14,835 bases of DNA, taken from assembly GCA_017940955.1 (NCBI GenBank), contig JAGAXP010000186.1, positions 1 through 14,835 of the forward strand. The letters are read 5' to 3'. Origin of the DNA: Oribacterium sp. (GTDB lineage: Bacteria; Bacillota_A; Clostridia; Lachnospirales; Lachnospiraceae). The notes under the pieces were generated by a model that worked only from the letters and a program-made list of their open reading frames with translations, was not told where the DNA came from and did no database searches. This document shows, in pieces, positions 1 to 8,181 of the stretch (the first letter of the stretch is position 1; every line of letters starts with the position of its first letter). A program made the translations under genes and the position numbers.

Positions 1-2
1 CA

Positions 3-26
3 TGGTCCACCGGCTGATCTGTTACA
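3..26 (-). repeat. Dispersed intergenic motif, copy 1
   Basis: Read on the minus strand, this stretch contains TCAGCCGGTGGACCA (positions 17 to 3), an exact 15-base match to 3101-3115 on the plus strand. Its other part, positions 26 to 10 on the minus strand, matches 14479-14495 at 16 of 17 bases. Three intergenic copies in under 15 kb are unlikely by chance. The function is unknown. The motif has no convincing hairpin of its own, so it may be part of an extragenic repeat family or a protein-binding site. The rest of 27-120 is AT-rich and I see no gene in it. Confidence 0.6.
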
Positions 27-120
27 CTTTTTTACCCTCGTTGAAACACAGGATAATGTTTATCCATCTCCTTTATTCATCAAGGTCTGTTGCATATTAC
101 TGTTTTTCTTATCCAAAAGC

Positions 121-156
121 AAGGAAAAGGAGTCGCCGCCCTAAGGCAACGACTCC
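121..156 (-). terminator. Rho-independent terminator after spoVG
   Basis: On the minus strand GGAGTCG (156-150) pairs perfectly with CGACTCC (135-129), with further GCC/GGC pairing towards the loop. A T-rich run (TTTTCCTT) follows. It lies about 35 bases past the spoVG stop, which fits the end of the glgC-glgD-spoVG transcript. Confidence 0.85.
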
Positions 157-189
157 GACTTACCTTCTTTTTAACCATGACAGTTAAAA

Positions 190-465
190 TCAAAAACCTT
201 CTGCCTCACTGATCATCTCTGCCTGATACTTATCTAAGATGATACTCTGAACGGCATCTCTTGTAGATGACTTGATAGGATGAGCGATATCTCTATACTC
301 TCCATCAGCAGTCTTTCTTGACGGCATCGCAATGAAGAGCCCCTTTTCACCCTCTATCACCTTAATGTCATGGATCACGAACTCGTTATCAAAGGTTATA
401 GATACAATAGCCTTCATCTTGCCTTCTTTATCCACTTTTCGGATCCGCACGTCTGTTACCTGCAT
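190..465 (-). CDS. spoVG: SpoVG family nucleic-acid-binding regulator
   Basis: The 91-residue product is a full-length SpoVG: it begins [11 protein letters not shown] and has the family's compact single-domain layout, with a central [16 protein letters not shown] core and the HPI segment before a C-terminal helix. SpoVG proteins are small cytoplasmic proteins first described in sporulation and septation in Bacillus and later shown to bind RNA and DNA and act as pleiotropic regulators. The start is supported by an AGGGAG ribosome binding site five bases upstream. The gene begins 34 bases after glgD, with no promoter or terminator visible in the gap, and a strong terminator follows it, so it is probably the last gene of the glg operon. 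A link between SpoVG and glycogen metabolism is my inference from this arrangement. Family assignment is secure; the regulatory target is not known. Confidence 0.95.
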   Translation of the reverse strand: MQVTDVRIRKVDKEGKMKAIVSITFDNEFVIHDIKVIEGEKGLFIAMPSRKTADGEYRDIAHPIKSSTRDAVQSIILDKYQAEMISEAEGF

Positions 466-499
466 ATCTGCTCCCTTCTGTTGTCATAAAAGACGCTTA

Positions 500-1621
500 T
501 TACATTTGATATCTTACATTCTTCTCAACAACGATCTTTATGTCATCAGGGCTTCCGATGTAGGTGGTGTTGGCACGGATAGTATCTCTGCTCTCAACGA
601 TACAGTTTTCAATAACCGTATTGTCTCCGATATAAACATCATTAAGAATGATTGAGTTCTTGATTACACAATTGTTTCCTACGTATACCTTACGGAAAAG
701 AACAGAGTTCTCAACTGTACCGTTTACGATACATCCGCTTGCAAGGATAGAATGTCTTACATTACAATCCGGATTGTACTTTGCAGGAGGGTTATCCTCA
801 AGCTTTGTATAAACTCCCGGTAATGTGCGGAAGAAATAATCACGTACATCTCTCTTAAGGAAATCCATGTTTGTCTGATAGTAGGACTCTACAGAAGAAA
901 TATTGGACCAGTAAGTCTCTATCTTATATCCGTAGATTCTCTTTACATTCTTATAACGAACAAGGATGTCATTAACGAAATCGGTACGATCCTCTTCATG
1001 AGCCTTCTCAAGGAAATCTATAAGCTGGCGTCTGCGAACTACATAGATACCGCAGGAAATTGTATTGGCATCTGTAGCGATGGGCTTCTCTTCGAAATCA
1101 ACTACACGGCCGTCATCATTAAGCTTAACGCATCCGAATCTGGATACATCGGTATTGGGCTCCATGGTCTTAACAACCACTGTGATATCAGCCTTCTTCT
1201 CGATGTGATACTCAAGCACCCTGTTGTAATCAAGCTTGTAAATACCGTCACCTGCTGCAACGATAACATATGGCTCATGTGATGACTTAAGGAACTCGAG
1301 GTTCTGGTAAAGCGCATCAGCAGTTCCTCTGAACCAGTCACTGTGCTCTGCCGTAATGGTCGGTGTATATACATAAAGTCCACCCTGCTTACGTCCGAAA
1401 TCCCACCATTTGGAGGATGACAGATGCTGATTGAGTGATCTTGAATTGTACTGTGTTAATACCGCAACCTTCTGAACATGTGAGTTAGACATATTGGAAA
1501 GTGCAAAATCGATGGCTCTGAATGAGCCTGCCACAGGCATGGCTGAGATGGCTCTCTTGTTGGAAAGCTCTCTCATACGTTTATTGTTTCCACCTGCTAA
1601 AATAATACCTATCGCTCTCAT
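500..1621 (-). CDS. glgD: Glucose-1-phosphate adenylyltransferase subunit GlgD
   Basis: The 373-residue protein has the nucleotidyltransferase fold at its N-terminus and left-handed beta-helix repeats (I-x-N-S-I/V pattern) from about residue 290. It is the GlgD-type partner of GlgC in ADP-glucose synthesis, the first committed step of bacterial glycogen formation. Catalytic motifs are altered compared with GlgC. The N-terminal glycine loop reads AGGNNKRMR (residues 9-17) instead of AGGQGSRL, the KPA motif is absent (KRAIS at 22-26), and DHIYK is DGIYK (125-129). Such changes are typical of GlgD, which is thought to modulate rather than catalyse. The ATG overlaps the glgC stop as ATGA, a sign of translational coupling and of a GlgC/GlgD hetero-oligomer. 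Its role in this organism is inferred from the family. Confidence 0.95.
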   Translation of the reverse strand: MRAIGIILAGGNNKRMRELSNKRAISAMPVAGSFRAIDFALSNMSNSHVQKVAVLTQYNSRSLNQHLSSSKWWDFGRKQGGLYVYTPTITAEHSDWFRGTADALYQNLEFLKSSHEPYVIVAAGDGIYKLDYNRVLEYHIEKKADITVVVKTMEPNTDVSRFGCVKLNDDGRVVDFEEKPIATDANTISCGIYVVRRRQLIDFLEKAHEEDRTDFVNDILVRYKNVKRIYGYKIETYWSNISSVESYYQTNMDFLKRDVRDYFFRTLPGVYTKLEDNPPAKYNPDCNVRHSILASGCIVNGTVENSVLFRKVYVGNNCVIKNSIILNDVYIGDNTVIENCIVESRDTIRANTTYIGSPDDIKIVVEKNVRYQM

Positions 1622-2892
1622 ATCTCGCCGTCCTCCTTAATGATTGCTCCGCCGCTTGCGAGTAATCCGTCAGGATAATCCTCCGCTGTTGTCACGCCAT
1701 AGATAGCGGTGTTTCTGCCGACCTTAACATTGTCAGGAATCACAGAACCTTCTCCTACAGTTACAAGTTCAGCATTATATACTCTACTGTCATAAACGCT
1801 TGGTGCATACTCACCAACACCGAGCTCGCAGTTCTTTCCGATCTTTACGTCCTGGGCAATGATGGCCTTATCAATCTTTGTACCCGCTTCGATAACAGCA
1901 TTGGACATAATGACAGAGTCGGTGACAACTGCACCGGATTCGATGATAACACCTTCACCGATAACCGAATTGTGAACCTCTCCGTGAATCTCGCAACCCT
2001 CGGCAATGAGACATCTCTCTACCTGTGAATTCTGAGAAATGAACTGAGGTGCAGGATTCTTGGTATCTGTATAAATCTTCCAGTACTCCTCGTAAAGGTT
2101 GAACTCAGGAATGATTGCAACCAGCTCCATGTTGGACTGCCAGTAGGACTGAAGTGTTCCTACATCCTTCCAGTAGCCGTTGAACTCATAAGCGAATATA
2201 CGCTTTCCGCCCTGGAAAAGATATGGAATGATATGTTTTCCGAAATCCTCCCCCGGAACGTCCTTGTTTGTGATAAGGGCCTCTCTCAGGATAGGCCATG
2301 AGAAAATATAGATACCCATGGAAGCAAGGTTTGACTTAGGCTCCTTTGGCTTCTCCTGGAAATCGATAATCCTGTTGTTCTCATCTGTTACCGTGATACC
2401 GAAACGGCTTGCCTCTTCCATAGGAACCGGCATGGAAGCGATGGTACAGTCGGCATTCATGGCTTTGTGGTACTCCAGCATCACTTCATAATCCATCTTG
2501 TAAATATGATCTCCGGACAGGATCAGAACATAATCCGGTGAGTAGTTATCGATATACTCGATGTTCTGATAGATGGCGTTGGCGGTACCTGAAAACCAGT
2601 CAGCCCCGGTCTGTGACTCGTATGGCTGAAGGATGGTTACACCTCCTCTGTTACGGTCAAGATCCCATGGAATACCAATTCCGATGTGGGCATTCAGACG
2701 TAATGGTTTGTACTGAGTCAGTACGCCGACAGTGTCAACGCTGGAATTGATGCAGTTTGAAAGTGGGAAGTCAATAATTGAATACTTGCCACCGAAAGAA
2801 ACTGCAGGCTTCGCGACATTTTTTGTAAGTACGCCAAGGCGTGAACCCTGGCCGCCAGCAAGCAGCATGGCGATCATTTCTTTTTTAATCAC
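1618..2892 (-). CDS. glgC: Glucose-1-phosphate adenylyltransferase, catalytic subunit GlgC
   Basis: The 424-residue enzyme makes ADP-glucose and pyrophosphate from ATP and glucose-1-phosphate in the cytoplasm. Visible motifs are the nucleotide loop [13 protein letters not shown] (residues 11-23), KPA (28-30), the GTANA segment (102-106), [10 protein letters not shown] (126-135) with the catalytic-site aspartate, the EKP sugar-binding motif (180-182) and SMGIYIF (191-197). A beta-helix domain follows from about 295. All catalytic features are intact, unlike in GlgD. The start is GTG, preceded by GAGGTGAT at a rather short spacing; the next ATG (codon 6) lacks a ribosome binding site at a usable distance. 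It is first in the glgC-glgD-spoVG operon, with a clear promoter upstream. No glgA or glgB lies in the window, so the rest of the pathway must be elsewhere. Confidence 0.96.
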   Translation of the reverse strand: MIKKEMIAMLLAGGQGSRLGVLTKNVAKPAVSFGGKYSIIDFPLSNCINSSVDTVGVLTQYKPLRLNAHIGIGIPWDLDRNRGGVTILQPYESQTGADWFSGTANAIYQNIEYIDNYSPDYVLILSGDHIYKMDYEVMLEYHKAMNADCTIASMPVPMEEASRFGITVTDENNRIIDFQEKPKEPKSNLASMGIYIFSWPILREALITNKDVPGEDFGKHIIPYLFQGGKRIFAYEFNGYWKDVGTLQSYWQSNMELVAIIPEFNLYEEYWKIYTDTKNPAPQFISQNSQVERCLIAEGCEIHGEVHNSVIGEGVIIESGAVVTDSVIMSNAVIEAGTKIDKAIIAQDVKIGKNCELGVGEYAPSVYDSRVYNAELVTVGEGSVIPDNVKVGRNTAIYGVTTAEDYPDGLLASGGAIIKEDGEI

Positions 2893-2943
2893 GTCATCAC
2901 CTCATAGTGTTAGTTAAGTGTTAATTGTATTCAAGCTCTTTTT

Positions 2944-2972
2944 ATTATAGCACCGGATTTATACTCTGTTAA
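2944..2972 (-). promoter_or_regulatory. Sigma-A type promoter of glgC-glgD-spoVG
   Basis: On the minus strand TTAACA (2972-2967) and a perfect TATAAT (2949-2944) are separated by exactly 17 bases, with AT-rich sequence upstream. Transcription would begin near 2937, giving a leader of about 45 bases before the GTG start. The promoter is divergent from that of asnS within the same 337-base gap. Confidence 0.8.
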
Positions 2973-3100
2973 CACAAAAATGGTGATTTTTACTATAGTC
3001 GATGTATATTCATTTGTACTTTTGTTAAATAATGATAATGATTCAGATATTTTACTTTATTATTTACTTTTCAGAGAAAATTGTTTTCATTTTTTATAGT

Positions 3101-3115
3101 TCAGCCGGTGGACCA
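3101..3115 (+). repeat. Dispersed intergenic motif, copy 2
   Basis: TCAGCCGGTGGACCA is the exact reverse complement of 3-17, so the two copies bracket the whole glgC-glgD-spoVG transcription unit, promoter and terminator included, as inverted repeats 3.1 kb apart. It sits upstream of both divergent promoters in the glgC/asnS gap. The remainder of this gap, apart from the two promoters, is AT-rich with nothing else I can name. Confidence 0.6.
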
Positions 3116-3154
3116 AGGGGGGCGGAATTCTCACCAAAACCACTGCCCGAACCA

Positions 3155-3183
3155 TTGAAAACCAAAAGTCTTTAAAGTATAAT
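3155..3183 (+). promoter_or_regulatory. Sigma-A type promoter of asnS
   Basis: TTGAAA (3155-3160) and TATAAT (3178-3183) are 17 bases apart, close to the consensus. Transcription would start near 3190. That places an in-frame ATG at 3182 upstream of the transcript and supports the asnS start at 3230. The leader would be only about 40 bases, too short for a T-box. Confidence 0.8.
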
Positions 3184-3229
3184 GTTTAATTATTTATTTT
3201 ACCAAAGAAAGAACAGAGGAACATTCGAT

Positions 3230-4618
3230 ATGGAAGTTACTACTTTAAGAGAAATATTCAAAAACAAAGAGTCCTTCTATGACAAGGAAGTTACCGTAGG
3301 CGGCTGGGTCAGATCAAACCGTGACTCAAAACAGTTCGGTTTCCTTGTTATCTCAGACGGAACCTTCTTCTCACCGCTTCAGGTGGTTTATCACGATGAC
3401 ATGGACAATTTCCAGGAGATCGCAAAGCTCGGTGTTGGCGCGGCAGCCATCGTAAAGGGAAAGATCGTTGCAACTCCGGAGGCTAAGCAGCCTTTCGAGC
3501 TTCAGGCAACAGAGGTAATGGTGGAGGGCACCACAACTCCCGACTACCCTCTTCAGAAGAAGAGACATACACTTGAGTACCTTCGTACCATGACACATCT
3601 CCGTCCGAGAACCAACACCTTCCAGGCAGTGTTCCGTGTACGTTCACTTATCGCTTATGCCATTCACGTATTTTTCCAGGAGAGAGGCTTCGTATATGTT
3701 CACACACCTCTCATTACATCTTCTGACGCCGAGGGCGCAGGTGAGATGTTCCAGGTAACCACACTTCCCATCAACGAAGCTCCTATGGTTGACGGTCAGA
3801 TCGACTACTCACAGGATTTCTTCGGCAAGAAAACATCTCTTACCGTTTCGGGACAGCTGAACGGCGAGACCTACGCACAGGCCTTCAGAAATATCTATAC
3901 CTTCGGACCAACCTTCCGTGCAGAGAACTCCAACACTCAGCGCCATGCCGCAGAGTTCTGGATGATCGAGCCGGAGATGGCATTCGCAGATCTCGATGAC
4001 GTCATAGCCTGCGAGGAAGACATGATCAAGTTCATCATCAGGTATGTTCTTGAGAATGCTCCCGAAGAGATGGCATTCTTCAATCAGTTCATGGACAAGG
4101 GACTCATTGAGCGTCTTACACATGTTATGAATTCGGATTTTGCCCGCATCACTTACACAGATGCAGTAAAGCTCCTTGAAGAGCACAATGACGAGTTCGA
4201 GTACAAGGTTTCATGGGGCGTTGATCTCCAGACCGAGCATGAGCGTTTCCTTACCGAGAAGCACTTCAAGAAGCCGGTATTCGTTACAGATTATCCTAAG
4301 GATATCAAGGCCTTCTACATGAAGCAGAATCCTGACGGAAAGACTGTTGCAGCCGTTGACTGTCTCGTACCTGGAATCGGCGAGATCATGGGCGGTTCAC
4401 AGCGTGAGGAAGACTACGACAAGCTGGTTAAGCGTATGGAAGAGATGGGTATGGAGATGGATCAGTACAAGTTCTATCTCGACCTTCGTAAGTATGGTAC
4501 AACACGCCACGGCGGATTCGGTCTTGGCTTCGAGAGAGCAGTTATGTACATCACCGGTGTCCAGAACATCCGTGACGTGCTTCCGTTCCCAAGAACAGTC
4601 GGAAACTGCGACATCTGA
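3230..4618 (+). CDS. asnS: Asparaginyl-tRNA synthetase
   Basis: The 462-residue class II synthetase charges tRNA-Asn with asparagine in the cytoplasm. It has an N-terminal OB-fold anticodon-binding domain (about residues 1-110, with [12 protein letters not shown]) and a class IIb catalytic domain. This contains [17 protein letters not shown], motif 2 around [21 protein letters not shown], and motif 3 [13 protein letters not shown] near the C-terminus, which ends [12 protein letters not shown] as expected for a complete AsnS. The start at 3230 is chosen because GAGGA lies nine bases upstream and because alignment to the family begins at [10 protein letters not shown]. The open frame extends 16 codons further upstream, but that extension would start at the promoter -10 box. 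It is monocistronic, with a large palindrome starting two bases after the stop. Confidence 0.96.
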   Translation: MEVTTLREIFKNKESFYDKEVTVGGWVRSNRDSKQFGFLVISDGTFFSPLQVVYHDDMDNFQEIAKLGVGAAAIVKGKIVATPEAKQPFELQATEVMVEGTTTPDYPLQKKRHTLEYLRTMTHLRPRTNTFQAVFRVRSLIAYAIHVFFQERGFVYVHTPLITSSDAEGAGEMFQVTTLPINEAPMVDGQIDYSQDFFGKKTSLTVSGQLNGETYAQAFRNIYTFGPTFRAENSNTQRHAAEFWMIEPEMAFADLDDVIACEEDMIKFIIRYVLENAPEEMAFFNQFMDKGLIERLTHVMNSDFARITYTDAVKLLEEHNDEFEYKVSWGVDLQTEHERFLTEKHFKKPVFVTDYPKDIKAFYMKQNPDGKTVAAVDCLVPGIGEIMGGSQREEDYDKLVKRMEEMGMEMDQYKFYLDLRKYGTTRHGGFGLGFERAVMYITGVQNIRDVLPFPRTVGNCDI

Positions 4619-4619
4619 T

Positions 4620-4846
4620 AAAGAGCCGGAGGGCATCTGTTTAAATACGGGGCGCTTCAGCGGAAAAATATAAAATCGGACCCCTGAGAACCACCGGGTC
4701 CCCGCCAATGCAGGAGATTTCCCTGACGAAAACTCCTGCTCGGCGAGGGAACTAAGGAATAAAGAACCAAGTGGTTTCTAAGGGGTCCGATTTTGATTTT
4801 TCACGCCGAAGCTTAACGCATCAAAACAGATGCCTTCCGGCTCTTT
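4620..4846. repeat. 227-bp nested imperfect palindrome (terminator, structured RNA or MITE)
   Basis: Two bases after the asnS stop begins a continuous inverted repeat. The outer arms 4620-4642 and 4824-4846 match at 22 of 23 positions, and the one change is a G-U pair in RNA. A middle section (4643-4671 with 4795-4823) pairs imperfectly. The inner arms 4672-4694 and 4771-4794 pair over 23-24 bases, starting AAAATCGGACCCCT and ending in TCCGATTTTGATTTTT. A further pairing, GCAGGAG with CTCCTGC (4710-4716 and 4733-4739), lies near the centre. The inner right arm followed by T runs resembles an intrinsic terminator, so asnS transcription probably ends here. The length and nesting are unusual for a plain terminator. 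The rest of the asnS-4974 gap is AT-rich, with no confident promoter. Confidence 0.85.
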
Positions 4847-4973
4847 CTATAGTTTTTCATTTTATTTAAAACTCTTTTTTATTTAATATTTTTAAGTTAA
4901 AATATTGTTATATATCGATTTTAGGGAATATTGATGTTTGCCCGGGGCAGGCACCAATAGGTAGGAGCATCAA

Positions 4974-6053
4974 ATGCGTTTTATACACACATCGGATATC
5001 AATTGGGGTATGACGCCGGACTCGGATCGTTCCTGGGGCAAGGATCGTGCCAATGACATTAAATCCACTTTCAGGGGAATAATCGAAAAATGTCGTGATT
5101 TCAGCGTTGACTGCCTTTTTATCTCAGGCAATCTGTTTCATCGCCAGCCCATGAACAAGGATCTTCAGGAACTCAACTATCTTTTTGGTTCCATACCATC
5201 CACACATGTCGTGATCATTTCAGGCGAAAATGACCGCATAAGCCCAAACTCTGCTTTGTTAAGCTTCAACTGGAGCGCTAATGTACACTGGATCCTGAGT
5301 GACAAACCGGATTCGGTCTACTTTGATGACATCAACACAAGGGTCTATGGTTTTTCCTATCACTCAAGAGAACTGAAGGAAACTGTCATAGATACCATCG
5401 AACCGGAAAATGACGGCCACATCCATATACTTCTTGCTCACGGAGGCGATCCGGATCATATGCCGGTGGATGTGGAAACTCTCGATAAGCTTCCCTTTGA
5501 TTACATTGCTCTCGGATTCCTTCACAAGCCTGTTGAGGTTATCGAAAGAAGGGTTGTCTACTCAGGTTCTCCGGAACCTCTGGATATGACGGAATCGGGT
5601 CCTCACGGTTTTTATTTCGGAGACATTAACCCCATAACCCACAAGGTTCAGAAGCTGGAATTTATAGAAACCGCGCAGGTATCTTACATTCCGATTGATT
5701 TTACGGTTAATGACAAGACCACCAATGATGCACTTGTGCGAAGCATTACCAACACGATAAAAGCCTCCGGAGAACACAATATTTACATGCTCCGCATCAC
5801 CGGAAAGCATGATCCGGAAGTCCGCTTCGACCTGTCTTCCCTTACACATGATCACAGGATCGTAAGCGTCCAGGATGACTCGGAACCACAGTATGATTTT
5901 GCCGCTCTTTACAAAGAACATCCCTCCGATCTGATCGGTTTTTATATACGAAAGCTTCTTCGGGAAGATCCCGACGACATGAGCTACGTGGAAAAGAAAG
6001 CCCTGTACTACGGTATAGATGCTTTACTCAAATCTCAGAAGGGTGGTAAGTGA
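4974..6053 (+). CDS. SbcD/Mre11/YhaO-like phosphoesterase with degenerate metal site
   Basis: The 359-residue protein has the order and spacing of the Mre11/SbcD calcineurin-like nuclease domain (about 1-230) followed by a capping region. Family metal motifs are recognisable but altered: DxH reads D8-I-N10, GDxxD reads G52-N53-L-F-H56, GNHD reads G84-E85-N86-D87, and GHxH reads G181-F182-L-H184. D8, H156 and H184 remain. With His10, Asp53, Asn85, His86 and His182 all replaced, two-metal nuclease activity is doubtful (inference). The start has AGGAG six or seven bases upstream. It is followed two bases later by the YhaN-like ATPase gene, the usual SbcD-SbcC or YhaO-YhaN order, so the two products probably form a complex. 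The role could be DNA-end binding or membrane-linked scaffolding without cleavage. Fold assignment is strong; biochemical function is open. Confidence 0.85.
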   Translation: MRFIHTSDINWGMTPDSDRSWGKDRANDIKSTFRGIIEKCRDFSVDCLFISGNLFHRQPMNKDLQELNYLFGSIPSTHVVIISGENDRISPNSALLSFNWSANVHWILSDKPDSVYFDDINTRVYGFSYHSRELKETVIDTIEPENDGHIHILLAHGGDPDHMPVDVETLDKLPFDYIALGFLHKPVEVIERRVVYSGSPEPLDMTESGPHGFYFGDINPITHKVQKLEFIETAQVSYIPIDFTVNDKTTNDALVRSITNTIKASGEHNIYMLRITGKHDPEVRFDLSSLTHDHRIVSVQDDSEPQYDFAALYKEHPSDLIGFYIRKLLREDPDDMSYVEKKALYYGIDALLKSQKGGK

Positions 6054-6055
6054 TC

Positions 6056-8074
6056 ATGCGTTTTGTTGACATCCACATCGATGGATTTGGTAAATTCCAT
6101 AATTTTGACATGCATCTTGAAGATGGCATGAACATTATTTACGGTCATAATGAAGCCGGAAAGTCAACCCTGCACTCCTTCCTCCAGGCCATGCTTTACG
6201 GTCTCGGAAGGCGTTCGGGAAAGCCGCTGTCCAGGAAATACCAGTCCTGGGATTATCCTGAAGATTACAGCGGACAGCTCCGGATCGAGTACAAAGGAAA
6301 GAATTATCTCATATCCAGAGACTTTAACCGGGATCTCCTGTCTATCTATAACGAAACGGACAGTGCCGTGATAGAATACCCCGAGCTTTGGCTGAACACC
6401 ATGCTGGAAGGCATTTCGGAAACCGCCTTTGAAAATACGGTTTCCATAGGTCAGCTCCGGAGCGCCACAAGCCGCGGCATGATAAATGAGCTGAAATCCT
6501 GTATCAGGAACCTGAATGCCACAGGCGATATTTCACTGGACAGCGAAGGTGCTCTGTCTATCCTTGAAGAACAAAGAACCAGGCTTGAATCCAAGCTTGT
6601 TCCGGACGCTGCAAAAACCTATGCACAGCTCATAGGTGAAGTCAGGAACATCGAGCGGGACATCCAGCAGCCGGAATACGAAAACCAACTCAGAAAATAC
6701 CAGAACCTCCGCTCGGAGGCCCGTACAGAGCAGGTAGACCTCCAGACCAAGAAGGAAGTGATGCTTCAGAAGGTAGCCGCCCAGGAAGCCGCCCTCCAGC
6801 AGTCAGGTCTTAAAAACGAAGACGAGATACAGTATACCCTGAACCGGGGAATAACCCTGTACAACACCTATGTAGCAGAGCAGGAAAGGGACGAGGACCC
6901 GAAAAAGTATATTCTTCCCGGTGGTTGCTTTGCGGTCGCAATACTCAGCCTTGTACTGGACATACTGTTTGCCTCCGCAGGCTCAGATAATGTTGCCGCC
7001 TTCTTCAGGCTCACTCCGGATAAGATTCCGGCCTTCAAGGCTTTTGTTGACAATGCTTTGCTCGGAGCAACAGTCCCGGTAGCCATATTCACCTTCCTCT
7101 GTGTTCTGACTTTGATACTTGGAATAGTATTTGTGAATAACAACCGGAACGGCAAAAAAAATCTCCAAAATTCCAATCTGGAACTGGCAAGGATACTTTC
7201 AAAGTTTCTCGGAAATCCTGAAATAAGCGACAGAGCCATGGACAGCTTTGAAAAACACATGGATGAGCTTTTAAAGATAAGCGATAAACTGAACGAAGAC
7301 AGAGCATCCCTTGAAGCTCTCACGCAGGAAATCCAGGGACTGAATGACAATGAACGTAAATATGACGTTGAGCTCCAGAGGCAGAACGAAAAGCAGACGG
7401 AGCTGGAAGGAAAATTACAGCATCTTGTTAATGTTAAAAACCGTGTTGAGATGCTGAAGCGCACCATTAGCGAAAACGATGCCATAACAGAAGAGATCGA
7501 TGCCGTGAATCTCGCTTACGAGACCATGACAGAGCTCGAAGGCTCCATCAGATCCAGCTTCGGACATCATCTGAACAAGGAAGCAGGAGACCTTATCTCA
7601 GGTATCACCGGCGGAGTTTATGACTCCATGTGGATAGATCAGAATCTGGATATCTATATGAACACTCCGACAAAGCTTGTTCCCATAGAGGATGTTTCCA
7701 GCGGAACCATGGATCAGATCTATCTGGCACTGAGACTTGCGGCATCCCGTCTCATGCAGAAAAACGAAGTCCGGGACATCACAGACGAACATTTAAGCAG
7801 CATACCGGCCGGCTTTTCCGCATCACAGACTGCCGAAGCTTCCGCCACTGAAAGCCCTTCCGCTGTATCAGGTCATCAGACTGAGTCAGATAAAAGCAGA
7901 CTTCCTCTCATCTTTGACGATTCCTTTGCAATGTATGATGAGAAGCGCCTGAACTCCGCCCTCCATTTCATCATGGACATCCATAAAGGCCAGATCCTCC
8001 TCTTCACCTGCCACACCCGGGAGCGCAGGATGCTGAAGCAAGCGAAGGACACCTTCAATGTTGTAGAACTTTGA
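6056..8074 (+). CDS. YhaN-like ABC/SMC-type ATPase with two membrane segments
   Basis: This 672-residue protein resembles YhaN, the SbcC/Rad50-like partner of YhaO. The N-terminal half-domain carries Walker A GHNEAGKST (about residues 30-38) and a Q-loop region SIGQLRS. A coiled coil then leads to two hydrophobic segments (about 287-308 and 336-359) and a second coiled coil. The C-terminal half-domain has signature SSGTMDQIYLALRLA (near 547), Walker B PLIFDDSF (near 616) and a switch histidine in LLFTCHTRE. ATP-binding motifs look intact, unlike the nuclease motifs of its neighbour. A Ser/Ala/Thr-rich insert lies between signature and Walker B. I start it at ATG 6056, where AGGGTGG is nine bases upstream; the in-frame GTG at 6050 is too close to that site. 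It is co-transcribed with the preceding gene. The membrane segments suggest an envelope-anchored complex. Confidence 0.85.
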   Translation: MRFVDIHIDGFGKFHNFDMHLEDGMNIIYGHNEAGKSTLHSFLQAMLYGLGRRSGKPLSRKYQSWDYPEDYSGQLRIEYKGKNYLISRDFNRDLLSIYNETDSAVIEYPELWLNTMLEGISETAFENTVSIGQLRSATSRGMINELKSCIRNLNATGDISLDSEGALSILEEQRTRLESKLVPDAAKTYAQLIGEVRNIERDIQQPEYENQLRKYQNLRSEARTEQVDLQTKKEVMLQKVAAQEAALQQSGLKNEDEIQYTLNRGITLYNTYVAEQERDEDPKKYILPGGCFAVAILSLVLDILFASAGSDNVAAFFRLTPDKIPAFKAFVDNALLGATVPVAIFTFLCVLTLILGIVFVNNNRNGKKNLQNSNLELARILSKFLGNPEISDRAMDSFEKHMDELLKISDKLNEDRASLEALTQEIQGLNDNERKYDVELQRQNEKQTELEGKLQHLVNVKNRVEMLKRTISENDAITEEIDAVNLAYETMTELEGSIRSSFGHHLNKEAGDLISGITGGVYDSMWIDQNLDIYMNTPTKLVPIEDVSSGTMDQIYLALRLAASRLMQKNEVRDITDEHLSSIPAGFSASQTAEASATESPSAVSGHQTESDKSRLPLIFDDSFAMYDEKRLNSALHFIMDIHKGQILLFTCHTRERRMLKQAKDTFNVVEL

Positions 8075-8100
8075 TGTAATAGCCATCGGGTATAAAAAAT

Positions 8101-8171
8101 CCAAAGATAGAAGGCATCTGTTTAAACACGACTCAACTCAACGTGTTTAAATAGATGCCCTCTGTCTTTGG
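8101..8171. terminator. Hairpin between convergent genes (bidirectional terminator)
   Basis: Arms 8101-8130 and 8142-8171 match at 27 of 30 positions around an 11-base loop. On the minus strand the hairpin is followed by ATTTTTTAT, a good U-tract for the EAL-protein gene that ends at 8182. On the plus strand GTGTGTTTATTT follows, a weaker tail for the ATPase gene. The arm contains GGCATCTGTTTAAA, also present in the outer arm of the palindrome at 4620-4846, so the two elements are related. Confidence 0.8.
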
Positions 8172-8181
8172 GTGTGTTTAT

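Noticed and set aside
2..187. 61-codon open frame at the left edge, plus strand
   Set aside because: It runs through the dispersed motif and the spoVG terminator, has no ribosome binding site and gives an unrecognisable product.
3182..3229. Longer asnS start at 3182
   Set aside because: This ATG overlaps the TATAAT box of the asnS promoter, has no ribosome binding site, and adds 16 residues not expected in AsnS. The start at 3230 has GAGGA nine bases upstream.
3184..3229. T-box leader for asnS
   Set aside because: The predicted transcript start is only about 40 bases before the ATG, too short for a T-box, and no terminator/antiterminator pair is visible.
6050..6055. GTG start at 6050 for the YhaN-like ATPase
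   Set aside because: Only about three bases separate it from AGGGTGG. The ATG at 6056 has a normal nine-base spacing and begins the family-typical MRFVDIHIDGFGKF.
6868..7485. 205-codon open frame on the minus strand inside the ATPase gene
   Set aside because: It lies antisense to a well-supported coding sequence, its product is Ser/Leu-rich low-complexity sequence, and it has no recognisable domain.
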